Of a stretch of DNA of 64,000 bases, positions 7,877 to 16,291 are shown in pieces. A program made the position numbers and the translations under genes. The stretch is from positions 1-64,000 of the forward strand of contig NZ_AUJR01000012.1 in the NCBI RefSeq assembly GCF_000424325.1, given 5' to 3'. Numbering within the stretch: the first letter of the stretch is position 1; each line of letters starts with the position of its first letter. Source of the stretch: [Clostridium] clostridioforme AGR2157. GTDB lineage: Bacteria; Bacillota; Clostridia; Lachnospirales; Lachnospiraceae. The notes under the pieces are model-generated. The model was not told the origin of the DNA. It saw only the letters and a program-made list of their open reading frames with translations, and ran no database searches.

Positions 7877-9184
7877 CTATTTTAACAATCCCAGGACACC
7901 GGGGAGCCACATGCTGAATCCGGGCACAAAGGTTATGAACATCAATGCCGCAACAATCGCTGCAAAGAACGGAAGCAGCTTCCTCATCACGTCCTCCACC
8001 TGCAGCCTGGCAACGCTGCAGCCCACAAATAGTACATTTCCCACCGGAGGTGTGATGGTGCCGATGGACAGGTTCATGACAATCATGACGCCAAACTGGA
8101 TGGGGTCCATTCCCAGGCTCTTTACAATGGGAAGGAAAATAGGCGTGAATATGAGCAGGGCCGGGGCCATGTCCATAAAGGTTCCCACAATCAGCAGCGT
8201 TATATTGATGATTAACAGTATGACAATCCGGTTATCGGAGATTCCTAAAAGCAGGCTGCTGATGGCCTGTGGCAGTCCTGTGAAGGACAGGACAAAGGAC
8301 AGCACAGAGGACGCTCCGATAATCAGCATGACGATGGTAGTCATAACCGCTGTGTCCACCAGTATCTTGGGGATATCCTTAATCTGAATACTCTTATAAA
8401 CAAATACCGACAAAAGGAAGGCGTACACAACTGCCACGCCCGATGCCTCGGTGGGTGTGAAATAGCCGGAAAGGATGCCGCCAATGATGATGACGATGAG
8501 GAACAGGCTGGGAATGGCCTCCCATATGGTCTTTGCAATGATGGACGCGGTCAGCTTTTCCCGCTTCATCACATATCCGTGCCTTGCGCCGTAGACGCAG
8601 GCCACCGCCATGCAAAGGGCTGCCCACAAAAGTCCCGGCACCCAGCCCGCCATGAGAAGGGCCGCAACAGAGACACCGCCGCTGGCAGCTGAATACACGA
8701 TAAAGGAGGCAGTGGGGGGAATCAGCTGGCCTACAGGCGCGGTGGCTATGTTCACGGCTGCTGAAAAGCCCTTGTCGTATCCCTGCTCCTCCTCCAGCGG
8801 AAGCATGACGCCTCCGATGGCTGTTGCCGCCGCTATTCCTGAGCCGGATATGGAACCAAACATGGCATTGCCTGCTATGTTGGTCATGGCCAGGGAGCCG
8901 GGAACCTTGCCCAGAAAAAGCATGGCCAGGTTAATCAGCCGTTTTGCTATGCCGCCGCTGCTCATGAGCAGTCCTGCCAGAACGAAGAAGGGCACGGCCA
9001 AAAGTGTAAAGTTGTCGATGCCGCTGACAATCTTCTGGGCAGAAACAAACATTCCAAACCCGGGTGTCAGAAACATGATGATGGTCAGCAGTGACGCTGA
9101 AATGATACTGAATGATACCGGTACGCTCATGGCCAGCATGAGAAAGAATACCAGGACCAGAACAATGGCTGCCTGAATTTCCAT
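7877..9184 (-). CDS. dctM: TRAP transporter large permease (DctM)
   Basis: A 435-residue membrane protein with about 12 hydrophobic segments. It shows the DctM core NIAGNAMFGSISGSGIAAATAIGGVMLP and the symmetrical second-half motif FMDMAPALLIFTPIFLPI, with TPPVGNVLFVG near the C-terminus. It is the ion-coupled translocating subunit of a TRAP importer. It follows dctQ after one base, with GGAGG before the ATG. TRAP systems move carboxylated substrates with sodium, which fits import of a uronic-acid-containing sugar by this operon. Confidence 0.95.
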   Translation of the reverse strand: MEIQAAIVLVLVFFLMLAMSVPVSFSIISASLLTIIMFLTPGFGMFVSAQKIVSGIDNFTLLAVPFFVLAGLLMSSGGIAKRLINLAMLFLGKVPGSLAMTNIAGNAMFGSISGSGIAAATAIGGVMLPLEEEQGYDKGFSAAVNIATAPVGQLIPPTASFIVYSAASGGVSVAALLMAGWVPGLLWAALCMAVACVYGARHGYVMKREKLTASIIAKTIWEAIPSLFLIVIIIGGILSGYFTPTEASGVAVVYAFLLSVFVYKSIQIKDIPKILVDTAVMTTIVMLIIGASSVLSFVLSFTGLPQAISSLLLGISDNRIVILLIINITLLIVGTFMDMAPALLIFTPIFLPIVKSLGMDPIQFGVMIVMNLSIGTITPPVGNVLFVGCSVARLQVEDVMRKLLPFFAAIVAALMFITFVPGFSMWLPGVLGLLK

Positions 9185-9185
9185 A

Positions 9186-9656
9186 CTATTTTTCCTCCTT
9201 TAATTCCTTTGTGAACATGATGAGACGCTGCAGGCAGTATAACAACATCAGAACGCCGCTTATGGGTACGCAGATGTAATATACCTGCATGGGCAGCTCC
9301 ATGGCCGGTGATATCTGTCCGGCCGAGTTAATGGTCACCATGACGCCTCCCGCTATCATCACAAAGACGCTGATGAACAGGACCAGAAATTCGATTCCTA
9401 TTTTTGTACTGGTCAGGTTCTTTGGCTTAAATGTCCTGGTAATCAGGTTAATGGACAGGTGGCTCTCCTTGCCGTAGGCATAGGGCACCCCCAGCATGGT
9501 AAGCCATATGAGCATGTATCTTAACAGTTCTTCCGTATATTTGCTGGGATTGTGCAGCAGGAAGCGGGTGATTACCTGCCAGAAGCACCCCACTACCATA
9601 AGCGCCACCAAAATGGCCAGCACGGTTTCCAGGAAACGGTTCAATATTTTCATCAT
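9186..9656 (-). CDS. dctQ: TRAP transporter small permease (DctQ)
   Basis: A 156-residue protein with four predicted membrane helices. The typical DctQ segment LLRYMLIWLTMLGVPYAYGKESHLSI follows the first helix, where the Trp and the Gly-Lys-Glu-x-His run are usually conserved. It forms the membrane complex with DctM. It starts with tandem ATG codons after GGGGGAAAG and lies 15 bases after dctP. Confidence 0.93.
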   Translation of the reverse strand: MMKILNRFLETVLAILVALMVVGCFWQVITRFLLHNPSKYTEELLRYMLIWLTMLGVPYAYGKESHLSINLITRTFKPKNLTSTKIGIEFLVLFISVFVMIAGGVMVTINSAGQISPAMELPMQVYYICVPISGVLMLLYCLQRLIMFTKELKEEK

Positions 9657-9671
9657 CTTGCTTTCCCCCTT

Positions 9672-10694
9672 TTACTCTGCATACTTCTGGATATCGTCAT
9701 ACAGTGCCTTATAACTCTCGCCCTTTGCACAGAATTTGTTATGGATGGGCTGAACCGCCTGTATAAACGCAGTCTTGTCTATGTCTCTGTAAACGTGCAC
9801 ACCGTTGGATTCGGCCTCTTCCATGGCCTGGTCCATCATTCCGTTGTAGAGCTGCTTGAAGCTCTCGTTGGTCTTTTCAAATCCCTTTACCAGGTAGTCC
9901 TGCTGCTGCTTCGTCATACGGTTCCAGGTCTTGGTGCTGATGATGTAGATGTCCGGGGAGTACTGGTGCTCCGTATATGTATAGGATTTCACCAAATCCT
10001 GATGTCCGTCCACGGTAAGGGCCAGCTCCGTATTCTCCGCGCCGTCCACGATTCCCTGCTGCAGTGAAGCGTATGTCTCTCCCGCCGCCATGGGCACCGG
10101 GGTTCCTCCCATGGCCTCAATCATATCCATGGAGGTGGTGTTGGGCATGGAACGTATCTTCTTTCCCTTTAATGCAGACGGTTCCACGCAGGGCCTGTCT
10201 TCCTTCAGATAGAAGTTCCTGGCGCCATTGGCATAGTAGCCTATGGCTATGTAGCCATCCTCCTCCGTGGACATAAACAGCTCTTTAACCTTCTCTGATT
10301 TCTGCATGGCATCGTAATAATGCTGCTGTCCGTTAAAAAGATATGGTACGGCAAATATGGAGTACTCTTCTTTAAACTGCCCCAGGGTGTTGGAGCTGAC
10401 CTTGGCCATGTCCAGGATTCCCGCCTTCACCATCTCGATGATATCCTTTTCTGTCCCAAGGACGCCGCTGGGATAAATCTGTACCTCCATGTTCATGGAT
10501 GCATCCTCTGCCGTGATATCTGATATCAGGGCAATGGAATCCGCTATCTCGGAGCCGGCCGCCTGGTTGTGGGCCAGTCTGATTACCAGCTTGTCGCTGG
10601 CCTTTGCACTTGTCACCTGGAAAAAGGTCACACATATTACGGCTATGCTTAAAAGCGCTGCCGCGATACCGATTGTTTTCCTGCAAAATTTCAT
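9672..10694 (-). CDS. dctP: TRAP transporter substrate-binding protein (DctP)
   Basis: A 340-residue extracytoplasmic binding protein. A hydrophobic signal segment (IGIAAALLSIAVICVTFF) is followed by VIRLAHNQAAGSEIADS. The ligand-contacting region has YANGARNFYL and the conserved GKKIRSMPN, whose Arg normally pairs with a substrate carboxylate, then MGGTPVPMAAGETYASLQQGIVDGAEN. The start is set at 10694 because AGGAG lies seven bases before that ATG; the longer frame begins inside the ribosome site. It follows rhaD by about 80 bases. The carboxylate-binding Arg suggests a uronide-type ligand rather than free rhamnose. Confidence 0.93.
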   Translation of the reverse strand: MKFCRKTIGIAAALLSIAVICVTFFQVTSAKASDKLVIRLAHNQAAGSEIADSIALISDITAEDASMNMEVQIYPSGVLGTEKDIIEMVKAGILDMAKVSSNTLGQFKEEYSIFAVPYLFNGQQHYYDAMQKSEKVKELFMSTEEDGYIAIGYYANGARNFYLKEDRPCVEPSALKGKKIRSMPNTTSMDMIEAMGGTPVPMAAGETYASLQQGIVDGAENTELALTVDGHQDLVKSYTYTEHQYSPDIYIISTKTWNRMTKQQQDYLVKGFEKTNESFKQLYNGMMDQAMEEAESNGVHVYRDIDKTAFIQAVQPIHNKFCAKGESYKALYDDIQKYAE

Positions 10695-10775
10695 GTTCTC
10701 TCTCCTTTTCATACGTGATTCACGCTGAATTGCTGCTGTGCTTTTGTTTGACTAGATTAATCTTCTTTATTCCGC

Positions 10776-11603
10776 CTATTTCTCGTACAGGAATTTCTCA
10801 GGCAGGTTCACATGGAAATCCACTGCCAGATTTCTGAAATCCTGTGGTGTGATGGTCTGGAGCTTGTCCGGACGGATGCTCAGCACCTTTACCAGGATTT
10901 CCGCCGACTTCTCAATGGTATGCATCAGGCCAAAGGTCAGATCAAAGTCCTCGCCCGCGCAGAACAGGCCGTGGTGGGCCCATACAGCTGCGTCGTACTC
11001 TTCCATCAGCCTGCTGGTGGCCACGGCAATGTCACGGCCGCCCGGCACCATCCAACCCACCACGCCTACGCCGGCCGGGAATACCACCGGGCATTCCGTG
11101 GCCATTTCCCACAGTTCCCTGGTAAACACCTCGTCTGTCAGCGGCAGGACAAAGGTCAGCGCAATGATGTTGGCCGGATGGGCATGGTAAATCACCCTGT
11201 ATCTTCCCTCTGTTGCCTTCATCTTCACCTCATGGTTCATCAGATGGGTGGGCAGCTCGCTGGTGGGCCTTCCGCCCTTTACAAGTCCCCAGCAGATGCG
11301 GTAGTTCTCCCCTGCCTGGTCCACTTCTATGATGCAGCAGTTGGTCTCCGGTTCCAGAATCATGTTGCGCATAAACCTGCCGCTTCCCGACACCATGAAA
11401 TATTCCCCTGACAGGGCAGGAATACGAGTGCCGATGGGCTGCCACTTCCCGTCATAAGAAAGCTCCTCCTTCACGGACGCCACTTCCTCCGGTTTGATGC
11501 GGTAGCTTAAGTTGCCGCCGTTCCTCTCATGCCAGTTCTGGTTAAAACCATCATCACATACACGTATGAAGCCTTTTGCAAAGGCTGTGTCCAATACCTT
11601 CAT
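10776..11603 (-). CDS. rhaD: Rhamnulose-1-phosphate aldolase
   Basis: A 275-residue class II aldolase that splits L-rhamnulose 1-phosphate into dihydroxyacetone phosphate and L-lactaldehyde. Visible family features are WHERNGGNLSYR, FMVSGSGRFMRN, the zinc ligands in YHAHPANI and AHHGLF, and PAGVGVVGW. Length equals that of known RhaD. It sits between rhaA and dctP in the same direction. No lactaldehyde-processing or microcompartment genes appear in the window. Confidence 0.95.
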   Translation of the reverse strand: MKVLDTAFAKGFIRVCDDGFNQNWHERNGGNLSYRIKPEEVASVKEELSYDGKWQPIGTRIPALSGEYFMVSGSGRFMRNMILEPETNCCIIEVDQAGENYRICWGLVKGGRPTSELPTHLMNHEVKMKATEGRYRVIYHAHPANIIALTFVLPLTDEVFTRELWEMATECPVVFPAGVGVVGWMVPGGRDIAVATSRLMEEYDAAVWAHHGLFCAGEDFDLTFGLMHTIEKSAEILVKVLSIRPDKLQTITPQDFRNLAVDFHVNLPEKFLYEK

Positions 11604-11693
11604 TTTCTAATCCTCACTCTCTTTCTTTTGCTAAGATTCATTCTTCTGAATTTATGTTACAGGGATTAACCGCCTCCGGCTCCTTGAACCGTA

Positions 11694-12944
11694 TTATCCG
11701 CGCTTTAAGAGCACTTCCTTCTCGTAGGCTTCGGCTTCCTTAAACCACTGCTCCTTCACCGGAACCTGGTTTATCTGGCAGAAATAATCCCATACGTCCC
11801 CAAATGGATATGTTTTAAGCTCTTCCTGCTCCATCATAAGCTCCGTAAACCTGCGCTCCTCCTGAAGCTTTGCAAGCTTCTCATTTGGCATCAGCAGGGC
11901 GTATAAAAGGGCCTTCTGCATGTTTCTCATGCCCACCACCCATGCGCAGATTCGGTTGATGCTGGCGTCAAAGAAGTCCAGGGCCAGAAGCACCCTGTCC
12001 GGGTCATTCCTGACGATTTCCTTGGCAATCTCCCTTGTCTCGTCGTCAAAGAGCACCACATGGTCGCTGTCCCAGCGCACGGGACGGCTTACATGGAGGG
12101 CAACCTTGTCTGAAAACAGCAGCATGGAGGATATCTTATCGGATATCATTTCCGTGGGGTGGAAATGGCCGCTGTCCAGCAGGCACATGATTCCCCTGGC
12201 TGCCGCATAGTTCATATAAAACTCATGGGATCCCACGGTACAGCTCTCCATGCCAATGCCGAACACCTTGGATTCCACTGCGATAAGCACCTTGCTCTTG
12301 TCGTAATCCATGGCCAGAATCTGGTCCAGGGAATCCTTAAGCCTGGCCCTGGGACTCATGCGGTCGGCCGGAATATCCTTGAAGCCGTCGGGAATCCAGA
12401 TATTCATGGAGCAGGGACTTCCCAGCTCCTGGGCAAAGTACTGGGTAATGCGCACACAAGCCTTGCAGTGGTTAATCCAAAATTTTCTGATTTCAGGGTC
12501 CTCACTGGACAGTGTGGCATTCTCAGCCTTTGGATGGGAGAACATGGTTGGGTTAAAATCCAGTCCCAGGCCTCTCTCCTTGGCATATTCCACCCACTTT
12601 GCAAAATGCTTTGGCTCCAGTGAGTCGCGGTCCACTTTTTCCCCATCCGGGAAAATGGCGTAGCTGGCATGAAGGTTGATTCTGTGCTTGCCCGGAATCA
12701 GGCTGAGCGCCTTGTCAATATCCGCCATAAGCTCCTGGGGATTCCTGGCCTTTCCCGGATAGTTGCCCGTTGCCTGGATGCCGCCTGACAGACTGTCCGC
12801 GCCCTCAAATCCCATAACGTCATCCCCCTGCCAGCAATGCATGGAGACAGGGATGTTCTTAAGCCGCTCCACTGCAGCGTCCACGTCAACCCCTAATCCG
12901 GCGTAAATTTCTTTTGCTGATTCATATCTTTCCTGTATATTCAT
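11694..12944 (-). CDS. rhaA: L-rhamnose isomerase
   Basis: A 416-residue isomerase converting L-rhamnose to L-rhamnulose. Family segments include [70 protein letters not shown] and [12 protein letters not shown], which carry the metal-binding Glu, Asp and His residues. Full length. AAAGGAGAG precedes the ATG. It lies between rhaM and rhaD in one operon. Confidence 0.97.
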   Translation of the reverse strand: MNIQERYESAKEIYAGLGVDVDAAVERLKNIPVSMHCWQGDDVMGFEGADSLSGGIQATGNYPGKARNPQELMADIDKALSLIPGKHRINLHASYAIFPDGEKVDRDSLEPKHFAKWVEYAKERGLGLDFNPTMFSHPKAENATLSSEDPEIRKFWINHCKACVRITQYFAQELGSPCSMNIWIPDGFKDIPADRMSPRARLKDSLDQILAMDYDKSKVLIAVESKVFGIGMESCTVGSHEFYMNYAAARGIMCLLDSGHFHPTEMISDKISSMLLFSDKVALHVSRPVRWDSDHVVLFDDETREIAKEIVRNDPDRVLLALDFFDASINRICAWVVGMRNMQKALLYALLMPNEKLAKLQEERRFTELMMEQEELKTYPFGDVWDYFCQINQVPVKEQWFKEAEAYEKEVLLKRG

Positions 12945-12992
12945 AGTTCTCTCCTTTTCATTATCAAATCTTACTCAAATATCGGTCAACTG

Positions 12993-13307
12993 TTAATCCA
13001 AATGAAACACCGGTACAAAATCCACGCATATCGGACTGTTGTCTGCATGGGTTTCCATGATGTCAGCCATATAGTCCCACCATCTGCGGTTTATGGGCGT
13101 ATCTGCTGATTTGGCCCAGAGCTCCTCGTCCTCCACCTCCAGATACCCATAGAGCACATTGGTTTCCCTGTCCAGAAAAATGCTGTAATTATGTCCGCCG
13201 TACTGGTGTATCATCTCTTTCATCTCAGGCCACAGCTCATTGTGGCGCTTCTCATATTCCTCTGCCATACCCGGATTGAGGAACATCTTAAATCCCTTCC
13301 TTACCAT
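12993..13307 (-). CDS. rhaM: L-rhamnose mutarotase
   Basis: A 104-residue protein that interconverts rhamnose anomers. Signatures are YEKRHNELWPEM, GGHNYSIFLDRETNVLYGYLEV, NRRWWDYMADIM and DNSPICVDFVPVFHLD, with the active-site His in RHNELWP. The start at 13307 follows GGGAG and gives exactly the family length; the frame extends upstream to rhaB's stop, but those residues (TAQTVTLKDLTKG) look like read-through. Confidence 0.95.
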   Translation of the reverse strand: MVRKGFKMFLNPGMAEEYEKRHNELWPEMKEMIHQYGGHNYSIFLDRETNVLYGYLEVEDEELWAKSADTPINRRWWDYMADIMETHADNSPICVDFVPVFHLD

Positions 13308-13361
13308 ACGTTTCTCTCCCTTCGTCAAATCCTTCAGCGTAACAGTCTGGGCTGTTACCAT

Positions 13362-14786
13362 TTAGCAAACCTTCTCAGAAGGTTCATAGGTCTTGATTTC
13401 AAATGAGCGGAAAATACTGTCCCTGGCCTCCTTAAGGCTCTTAAACTCCTTCCCCTCTATCATCTGCGCCGCCAGGTTGCCGATGGCCGTGGCTTCCGTG
13501 GGCCCCGCGTATACGGTCTTTCCTGTGGCCTTTGCCGTCAGGCGGTTTAAGTAGTCTGCATTGGCTCCGCCTCCCACGATATGGATGCAGTCATAGCGCA
13601 CGCCTGTAAGGGCCTCGATTTCCTGGCAGCAGATGCGGTAGCAGTCCGCCAGGCTGTTGTAAATCACAGCCGCCATCTCCCACTTAGTCTCAGGAACCTG
13701 CTGTCCGCTCTCCTCACAGTATGCCTTCACCGCGCCGCACATGCTCTCAGGAGCCAGAAAACGGCTGTCATTGCAGTCCACGATGGAGGAAATGGTTTCG
13801 TGGGAAGCCCTCTCGCATATCTCGCCAAAGGAGTAATCCTCCCCTGATTCCTTCCACTCCTTTTTCACGGACTGAATCATCCACAGCCCCATGATGTTCT
13901 TAAGGAAACGGTACCTGTACTCATATCCGCCCTCGTTGGTAAAGTTGGCCTCCATGCTCATCTCCCGGCATTCAGCGTCCTTAAGCTCTGTCCCCATCAG
14001 AGACCATGTGCCGGAGCTGATATAGAGCACATGGTCGCGGTTGGACGGTACGGCCGCCACGGCGGAACCAGTGTCGTGGGTGGCCGGAAGCACCACCCGG
14101 CAATCCAGTCCTGTCTCTTTCTTCACATCCTCACTGAGCCTTCCCACCACGGTTCCCGGCATGGACAGCCCGCCAAAAAGCTTCTGCGGATATCCCAGAG
14201 TCTCAATCAGTTCCCTGTCCCAGGTACGTTCAGAGGGATTGACCAGCTGAGTGGTGGTGGCATTGGTGTACTCCTGTTTCTTTACCCCGGTCAGCAGGAA
14301 GTTTAAGTAATCCGGTACCATGAGGAAGCTTTCCGCCTGGGAAAGGATATCGGGCTGTTTTTCCTTTACAGCCATCAGCTGGTAAACCGTGTTAAAAATC
14401 TGTTTCTGGATACCGGTCCTCCGGTACAGTTCCTCCCTGGAAATCCGTTCATATACCTTTAAATCCATTCCCTCGGTACGCCTGTCCCTGTAGCCGGCCG
14501 TCTTGCCCAGCACATGTCCCTGTTTATCCAGAAGTACAAAGTCCACGGCCCAGGTGTCGATGCCCATGCTCTCCGGGTTGATGCCCAGTTTTTTACATTC
14601 TCTCATTCCGGCCTTGATTTCCTCAAAAAGCCCATTGAGATTCCAGCACAGAGTCCCGTCCACCATTTCCATTCCATTGGAAAAACGGTAGATTTCCCGA
14701 AGGTTCATCCTTCCATTCTCCATCCACCCCAGGATATGGCGGCCGCTGGACGCCCCTATATCCACTGCAAGATAATAACGGTTCAC
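13362..14786 (-). CDS. rhaB: Rhamnulokinase
   Basis: A FGGY-family kinase of 474 residues that phosphorylates L-rhamnulose. It has the N-terminal phosphate loop AVDIGASSGRHILG, GIDTWAVDFVLLD, ATHDTGSAVAAVP, YISSGTWSLMG and the C-terminal HIVGGGANADYLNRLTA. Translation begins at GTG, with GAGGAGG correctly spaced before it, and no better ATG is nearby. First gene of the rhaBMAD-dctPQM-GH105 operon. Confidence 0.96.
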   Translation of the reverse strand: MNRYYLAVDIGASSGRHILGWMENGRMNLREIYRFSNGMEMVDGTLCWNLNGLFEEIKAGMRECKKLGINPESMGIDTWAVDFVLLDKQGHVLGKTAGYRDRRTEGMDLKVYERISREELYRRTGIQKQIFNTVYQLMAVKEKQPDILSQAESFLMVPDYLNFLLTGVKKQEYTNATTTQLVNPSERTWDRELIETLGYPQKLFGGLSMPGTVVGRLSEDVKKETGLDCRVVLPATHDTGSAVAAVPSNRDHVLYISSGTWSLMGTELKDAECREMSMEANFTNEGGYEYRYRFLKNIMGLWMIQSVKKEWKESGEDYSFGEICERASHETISSIVDCNDSRFLAPESMCGAVKAYCEESGQQVPETKWEMAAVIYNSLADCYRICCQEIEALTGVRYDCIHIVGGGANADYLNRLTAKATGKTVYAGPTEATAIGNLAAQMIEGKEFKSLKEARDSIFRSFEIKTYEPSEKVC

Positions 14787-14923
14787 TGTCCTACCTCCTC
14801 GTTATGAGCACTTGGCGTCTGTCTTTTAGACGCTTACGTGCGATACATGTCACTGGCACTTAGCGAGGTCTTTTACGAGCTTAGTGCAGTGACTCATTGC
14901 TTCCATGATATAACAGATAAAGC
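14787..14923 (-). promoter_or_regulatory. Structured leader of the rhamnose operon (two similar hairpins)
   Basis: Reading toward rhaB there are two consecutive stem-loops of similar design: CACTGCACTAAGC pairing with GCTAAGTGCCAGTG, then CACGTAAGCGTCT pairing with AGACGCCAAGTGC (14808-14837). Each has an A-rich loop (TAAAAGA). The second stem ends just before the GAGGAGG ribosome site. This may be a dispersed intergenic repeat or a regulatory leader; no known riboswitch is recognised. Confidence 0.45.
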
Positions 14924-14967
14924 AAAAAAATAAGAACGGCATTTATGAAAAAATGCGTCCTTATTTG
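14924..14967 (-). terminator. Intrinsic terminator after the AraC regulator
   Basis: On the minus strand AAATAAGGACGCATTT pairs with AAATGCCGTTCTTATTT and runs into TTTT. It lies 50 bases after the AraC stop and separates it from the rhaB leader, so the operon should start from its own promoter. Confidence 0.7.
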
Positions 14968-15015
14968 TACATAAACACAATTTGAAACTGAGGGGTATTC
15001 CATGCCCGGGACATT

Positions 15016-15984
15016 CTATCCGGTCTTCCTGTACTCCCTGGGCGACATACCGTAATAGGTCCTGAATATCCTGTAAAAGTAGCTGGTATTGTCATACCCC
15101 ACAGCAAAGCTCACATCCGCCACCGGCATACGCGTATTGTGCAAGAGAAACGCGGCCTGGTTCAGCCGCTTAATCTGCAGCAATTCCTTGTAATTGCGGC
15201 CCAGCAGGCGGTTTATGGCCCGGCTGAGCCAGTATACGTCATATCCCATCAGGGCTGCCAGCTCTGTCAGGCTGCCCTCCCGGTAATGCTCGTCTATGTA
15301 GCGCAGCACCTGTAGGGTGAGCTGCTGCTCAAAGGATTGTTCGTTGTCGCGGTTTACCCGGATCCGTCCCGTATAATGCATGAGATGCCGCAGCAGCAGG
15401 CCCATGGTGGTCTGGTTCATGGCCTGCATTCCCTCCCGCTCATGCATAAGGGACCACACCAGGTTCTCCACCAGGTTCTGGACCGGCAGCACATCCGCTA
15501 TCTGGAAATGAAGATAGCGTCCATACCTGGTATCATCGCAGAGACATCCCACGATAAAATCCCGCAGCAGGTTCTCCTCCTCCCCCATCATGCGGAAGGC
15601 CGTGTCAAAGAATTCAGGAAGAATAATGAAGTTCACCGCAATGTCATCCTGCCCGGCAGGCTGGATTTCCTGGACCGCGTGCTGGTTTAAAAACAGCAGC
15701 TCCCCTTCCTTAAGCTTCAGCTCCCTGCCGTCCACCACATGGGTGGTCTCCCCCCTGCACATGTAGATTACCTCCACATAGTTGTGGGTGTGCTCCGGAA
15801 AATGCACAAAACGGGTATGGGGCCGGATGGTAATAAGCTGTCCGGCCTCCAGTAGCTTATCGCTGTCAATGACCATGTCCTCGCGGTCCATATACAGGGT
15901 TCTGTCAATATCCGCACTGCCTGCCAGTATCTTCTGTTCTTCTTCCGTAATGACGCTTAGGCTTTGAATCAGCTCCTGGTTCAT
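15016..15984 (-). CDS. AraC family regulator of rhamnose operon
   Basis: A 322-residue regulator. The N-terminal cupin domain shows HTRFVHFPEHTHNYVEVIYMC and GELLFLNQHAVQEI, as in sugar-sensing AraC proteins. The C-terminal double helix-turn-helix has LTELAALMGYDVYWLSRAINRLLGRNYKELLQ, then VADVSFAVGYDNTSYFYRIFRTYYGMSPREYRK. The start at 15984 follows AGAGG; the longer frame to 16026 does not. Its position directly upstream of rhaB, in the same direction, suggests control of rhamnose uptake and use. Confidence 0.88.
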   Translation of the reverse strand: MNQELIQSLSVITEEEQKILAGSADIDRTLYMDREDMVIDSDKLLEAGQLITIRPHTRFVHFPEHTHNYVEVIYMCRGETTHVVDGRELKLKEGELLFLNQHAVQEIQPAGQDDIAVNFIILPEFFDTAFRMMGEEENLLRDFIVGCLCDDTRYGRYLHFQIADVLPVQNLVENLVWSLMHEREGMQAMNQTTMGLLLRHLMHYTGRIRVNRDNEQSFEQQLTLQVLRYIDEHYREGSLTELAALMGYDVYWLSRAINRLLGRNYKELLQIKRLNQAAFLLHNTRMPVADVSFAVGYDNTSYFYRIFRTYYGMSPREYRKTG

Positions 15985-16291
15985 GTAAATCCTCTTTCTG
16001 TATTGGAGAAAACTGACGAAAAGCAATTTTCAGACACGCATTAGTGCCGCCCGGCGCGTCAGCCGTATTGATTGAATCAGCTTCACTCAAAGAATCCGGT
16101 AAAATTATTTTCCGGTATGCCTTTTTTGCAAAGATATCCATATCCATTACCCAGATGTCACTGTCAACCAACGAAACCTTACTCTCGCCGCTATATGATG
16201 TTAACCGCATATCCGAACATATTTCTAATGAAAACCCATGATATGACATATATTGATTCATGAGTTTCATAAAATCATCAAATTTACTCAT
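15905..16291 (-). CDS. Small partner protein of the AAA ATPase (C-terminus probably displaced)
   Basis: An unrecognised ORF whose start overlaps the end of the ATPase gene by 8 bases, a coupling typical of two-gene modules. The first 75-80 residues look like a folded acidic protein (FDDFMKLMNQYMSYHGFSLEI, then SDIWVMDMDIFAKKAYRKI). The last 40 residues (from about PGGTNACLK) become basic and run into the araC gene in another frame, overlapping its start by 80 bases. The original C-terminus was probably lost at an insertion or deletion junction. Confidence 0.45.
   Translation of the reverse strand: MSKFDDFMKLMNQYMSYHGFSLEICSDMRLTSYSGESKVSLVDSDIWVMDMDIFAKKAYRKIILPDSLSEADSINTADAPGGTNACLKIAFRQFSPIQKEDLHEPGADSKPKRHYGRRTEDTGRQCGY

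Noticed and set aside
7647-8387. 246-residue plus-strand ORF across dctM and the GH105 start
   Set aside because: Ser/Thr/Ile-rich low-complexity translation spanning two real genes on the other strand, with no start signal.
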